Source of the DNA: Azorinus chamasolen
Taxonomy: Eukaryota; Mollusca; Bivalvia; Cardiida; Solecurtidae
Reading direction: 5' to 3'
NCBI GenBank assembly: GCA_963576725.1
Contig: OY755240.1
Coordinates: forward strand, 58,900,633-58,964,632
DNA: 64,000 nucleotides
The notes below the pieces were generated by a model that had not been told where the DNA came from, did no database searches, and was given only the letters and a program-made list of their open reading frames with translations. The position numbers and the translations under genes were made by a program. Shown here piece after piece: positions 62,226 through 64,000 of this stretch. Numbering within the stretch: the stretch's first letter is position 1; the number at the start of each line of letters is the position of its first letter.

Positions 62226-62415
62226 ATCAACCCTTTCCCTGTTCACTGTTCATCAAAGAAACAATAACGTCATGGATATTTAATACCTGAAGTGTACATA
62301 CGATATGATAGTATTGGTAGAACTGTTATACCGGTAATTCCATAAGCAAACAAAGCAGAACCTGATCAGACATATTCTATAGGATCTGGGTCTACTCTGT
62401 TTGCAAAGGCGTAAA
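62226..62415. mobile_element. TT1a MITE
   Basis: TCAACCCTTTCCCTGTTC, GTATTGGTAGAACTG, hairpin 62346-62404 (partial arms). Paralog of 37228-37462; ends before a normal terminus. Confidence 0.65.
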
Positions 62416-62499
62416 ACCAAAATTATCCGCCCAGATCGTACAATGGGAAAAGCATTCATTTGTCACGTGAAAGGGGTACAGTAGACAAACTATTTGTTG

Positions 62500-64000
62500 A
62501 AATTGACGTTTAATGATACGTTAAGTGAGCATTGCATTGAGCAGTACGGTTTGCCTATGTCAATTTTAAGTGACATTGGACACTAACGGGTTAAGATTTT
62601 GTCAATCAAGACATAGATCAGCTATCGCACTTGTTTGTACACTTAAAATATTTGACAGCCATAGTCGAATTTAGGATGAAACTTGCCACTTATTTCCATG
62701 GAGAAGCAATATAAATACAACTTTGTGATCCAGACAATTTGAGAGGATGCCACTTGTTAATACATGTGAACGAATATTTGCGAACCGTTTGAATCTAGAT
62801 GAGACACCGAGTAACACGGTACGTCGTCAGGATCCAAACCGTTTGATACACGTCTTACGTTAAGAGAAGACATTGAAGTAAGGTCCACCCTGGAACAAAG
62901 TAGACAGTGTTTGCCGATGGAATTTTTTATGGCGCCAGTGCTTTAATCTATAGCTTCGACTACCTGATGTACATTTACTGGATGAATATTCATATAAGAT
63001 ATAATGCCTGACATTGTCATCATGAATATTCATTTACAGGTGTTGAAATGACATATGAACGCAGACATTTCGGGCCAAGTCAGAAACTAGATTCAGATCT
63101 TAATAATTACATAAGCAAAACAATCATCTCTGTATCAATGTGCCATTATAAACATAATCTTATTTCTCATTACATTTATGATATCATTATTTCTCTCTTA
63201 AATATTTAAGGAATAAATTTAGGATCTAGCTCTACTTAATTTATAATAGCGACGTAACCTATTGAAAATCAGACTTGTAACAAATCATTAATCGTTAGAT
63301 CATTTGAATATTCATGTACAAATAACCAACGAATGAATATTATTAATACATCCAGAATGTGGGAGTTCCTTCGAAAACAAAAGTAGCAATGTGAAATAAG
63401 AAAATTGCAGACTCGGTTTTATTAAGTCTGTTTATGATTAATAATTAAAAGTGCAACACTACTCACGCCCCCTAGCACCGGCTTGAGCGGTATTCAATTC
63501 TCAAAACATACACCATCAAAACTAATGATCTCAAGGGACCAGAAAATATAACTACACCGATAATGAAGTAGGGACGACTATGTACGGCCGCCACACAAGC
63601 ACTTAACACCTGCTTTTGTAAAGTAATTTTATGCTGAATGTTGGAGATTCTTCGAAAGCAAACGTAGCAATGTGTAGCAAAATTACAGGCTCGGTTTTAT
63701 TGAAACTGTTCATGAGTAGTTATTAAAAGTGCAACACTACTCACGATCCCTAAGTTCATATTAAAATTTTGACAATTGCAGTAAAAACAAGTCAATATTT
63801 CGTGGCAGAAATTTTTAGGTTCATTTATACTACATTCCATAAGCAAAGAGAGCAGACCCTGATCATACGACCTCATTGGTGATCCGAGTCTGCTCTGTTT
63901 GCTAATAAATTATATAGATATGATTCTGCAGTTTCTGCCAATAACAAAACATCCCCTGTACACATGCTATTATAAAACTTCTGTCAACCATTTCCCTGCT
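62500..64000. other. Duplicated spacer S, copy 3, to the window edge
   Basis: Matches 53405-55035 (GCTATCGCACTTGTTTGTAC at 62620; CGCAGACATTTCGGGCC at 63060). Includes a TT4-type hairpin (62780-62850: AACCGTTTGAATCTAGATGAG) and a TT1a hairpin at 63842-63903 (GCAAAGAGAGCAGACCCTG), whose right flank reaches TCAACCATTTCCCTGC at the edge. No LC8 exon has been reached yet. Confidence 0.7.

Overview
The window looks like animal, probably bivalve mollusc, nuclear DNA. It is AT-rich, and almost all of it is short transposon-derived repeats around a small gene array. The only genes I can fully support are six intact copies of the LC8 dynein light chain (DYNLL), all on the minus strand, each an 89-residue single coding exon. 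The bivalve assignment is inference: it rests on the repeat style (TTAA-flanked hairpin MITEs, a pearl/Helitron-like element with ~165-bp tandem units, DIRS-like retroelements). Species cannot be read from the sequence. No rRNA, tRNA, CRISPR array or bacterial-type operon was seen.

Gene array. CDSs are at 17884-18153, 25589-25858, 34118-34387, 40003-40272, 46452-46721 and 56523-56792 (LC8-1 to LC8-6, left to right). Each has a 3' splice site five bases before its ATG. Each is paired with an upstream non-coding exon and CCAAT-type promoter 1.5-2.7 kb to the right, ending in a GTAAG-type donor. By protein and promoter they alternate: alpha (LC8-2, -4, -6), beta (LC8-3, -5), plus the intermediate LC8-1. 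This implies duplication of a two-gene alpha-beta block. LC8-4 and LC8-6 encode the same protein.

Repeat vocabulary used in the entries. TTAA-flanked families have termini like TTAACCCTTT/AAAGGGTTAA. TT1 has hairpin arm GCAAACAGAGTAGACCC, with flank subfamilies TT1a and TT1b. TT2 has arm GAAACCATTGTGATAAATAG. TT3 has arm GTAAATAGTGAAGACC. TT4 has arm GCAAACAGTTTGGATCC. TT5 has arm GCAAACAGTGTAGACTC. TT6 has arm CAAATAGTGCAGTCCC. TT7 and TT8 are degenerate relatives. TA-flanked, pogo/mariner-like families are TA1 (CAGTAAAACCTCTCTATAA), TA2 (CAGTAGAACCTGTCTTAAG), its variant TA2v (CAGTAAAACCCCACTAATG), TA3 (CAGTTGAACTTCGATATC) and TA4 (CAGTGCTCCCTCCCTA). Most carry a central palindrome of about 60-75 bp. 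In TT1, TT2, TT3, TA1, TA2 and TA3 that palindrome centres on GCTCCTATAGGAGC or GCTCCTGCAGGAGC although the arms differ completely.

Layout. 1-17 kb: nested MITEs, a CT-rich microsatellite, a ~118-bp higher-order minisatellite, an orphan LC8-like promoter near 11.2 kb and a non-MITE palindrome at 13.2 kb. 17-49 kb: LC8-1 to LC8-5, a 20-bp minisatellite that grew out of a hairpin arm (36.3 kb) and a foldback element (42.6-43.4 kb). 49-53 kb: a decayed DIRS-like tyrosine-recombinase retroelement with split direct repeats. 53-60 kb: duplicated flank, a pearl/Helitron-like element and LC8-6. 59.9-64 kb: a second run of the 51-55 kb sequence, including a truncated second DIRS copy. It is best explained as a tandem duplication, and predicts a further LC8 copy just past the right edge.

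Because the LC8 blocks are paralogous, many MITE insertions can be compared with an empty site in a sister block. Those comparisons show TTAA and TA target-site duplications directly, and show that several families moved after the array expanded.
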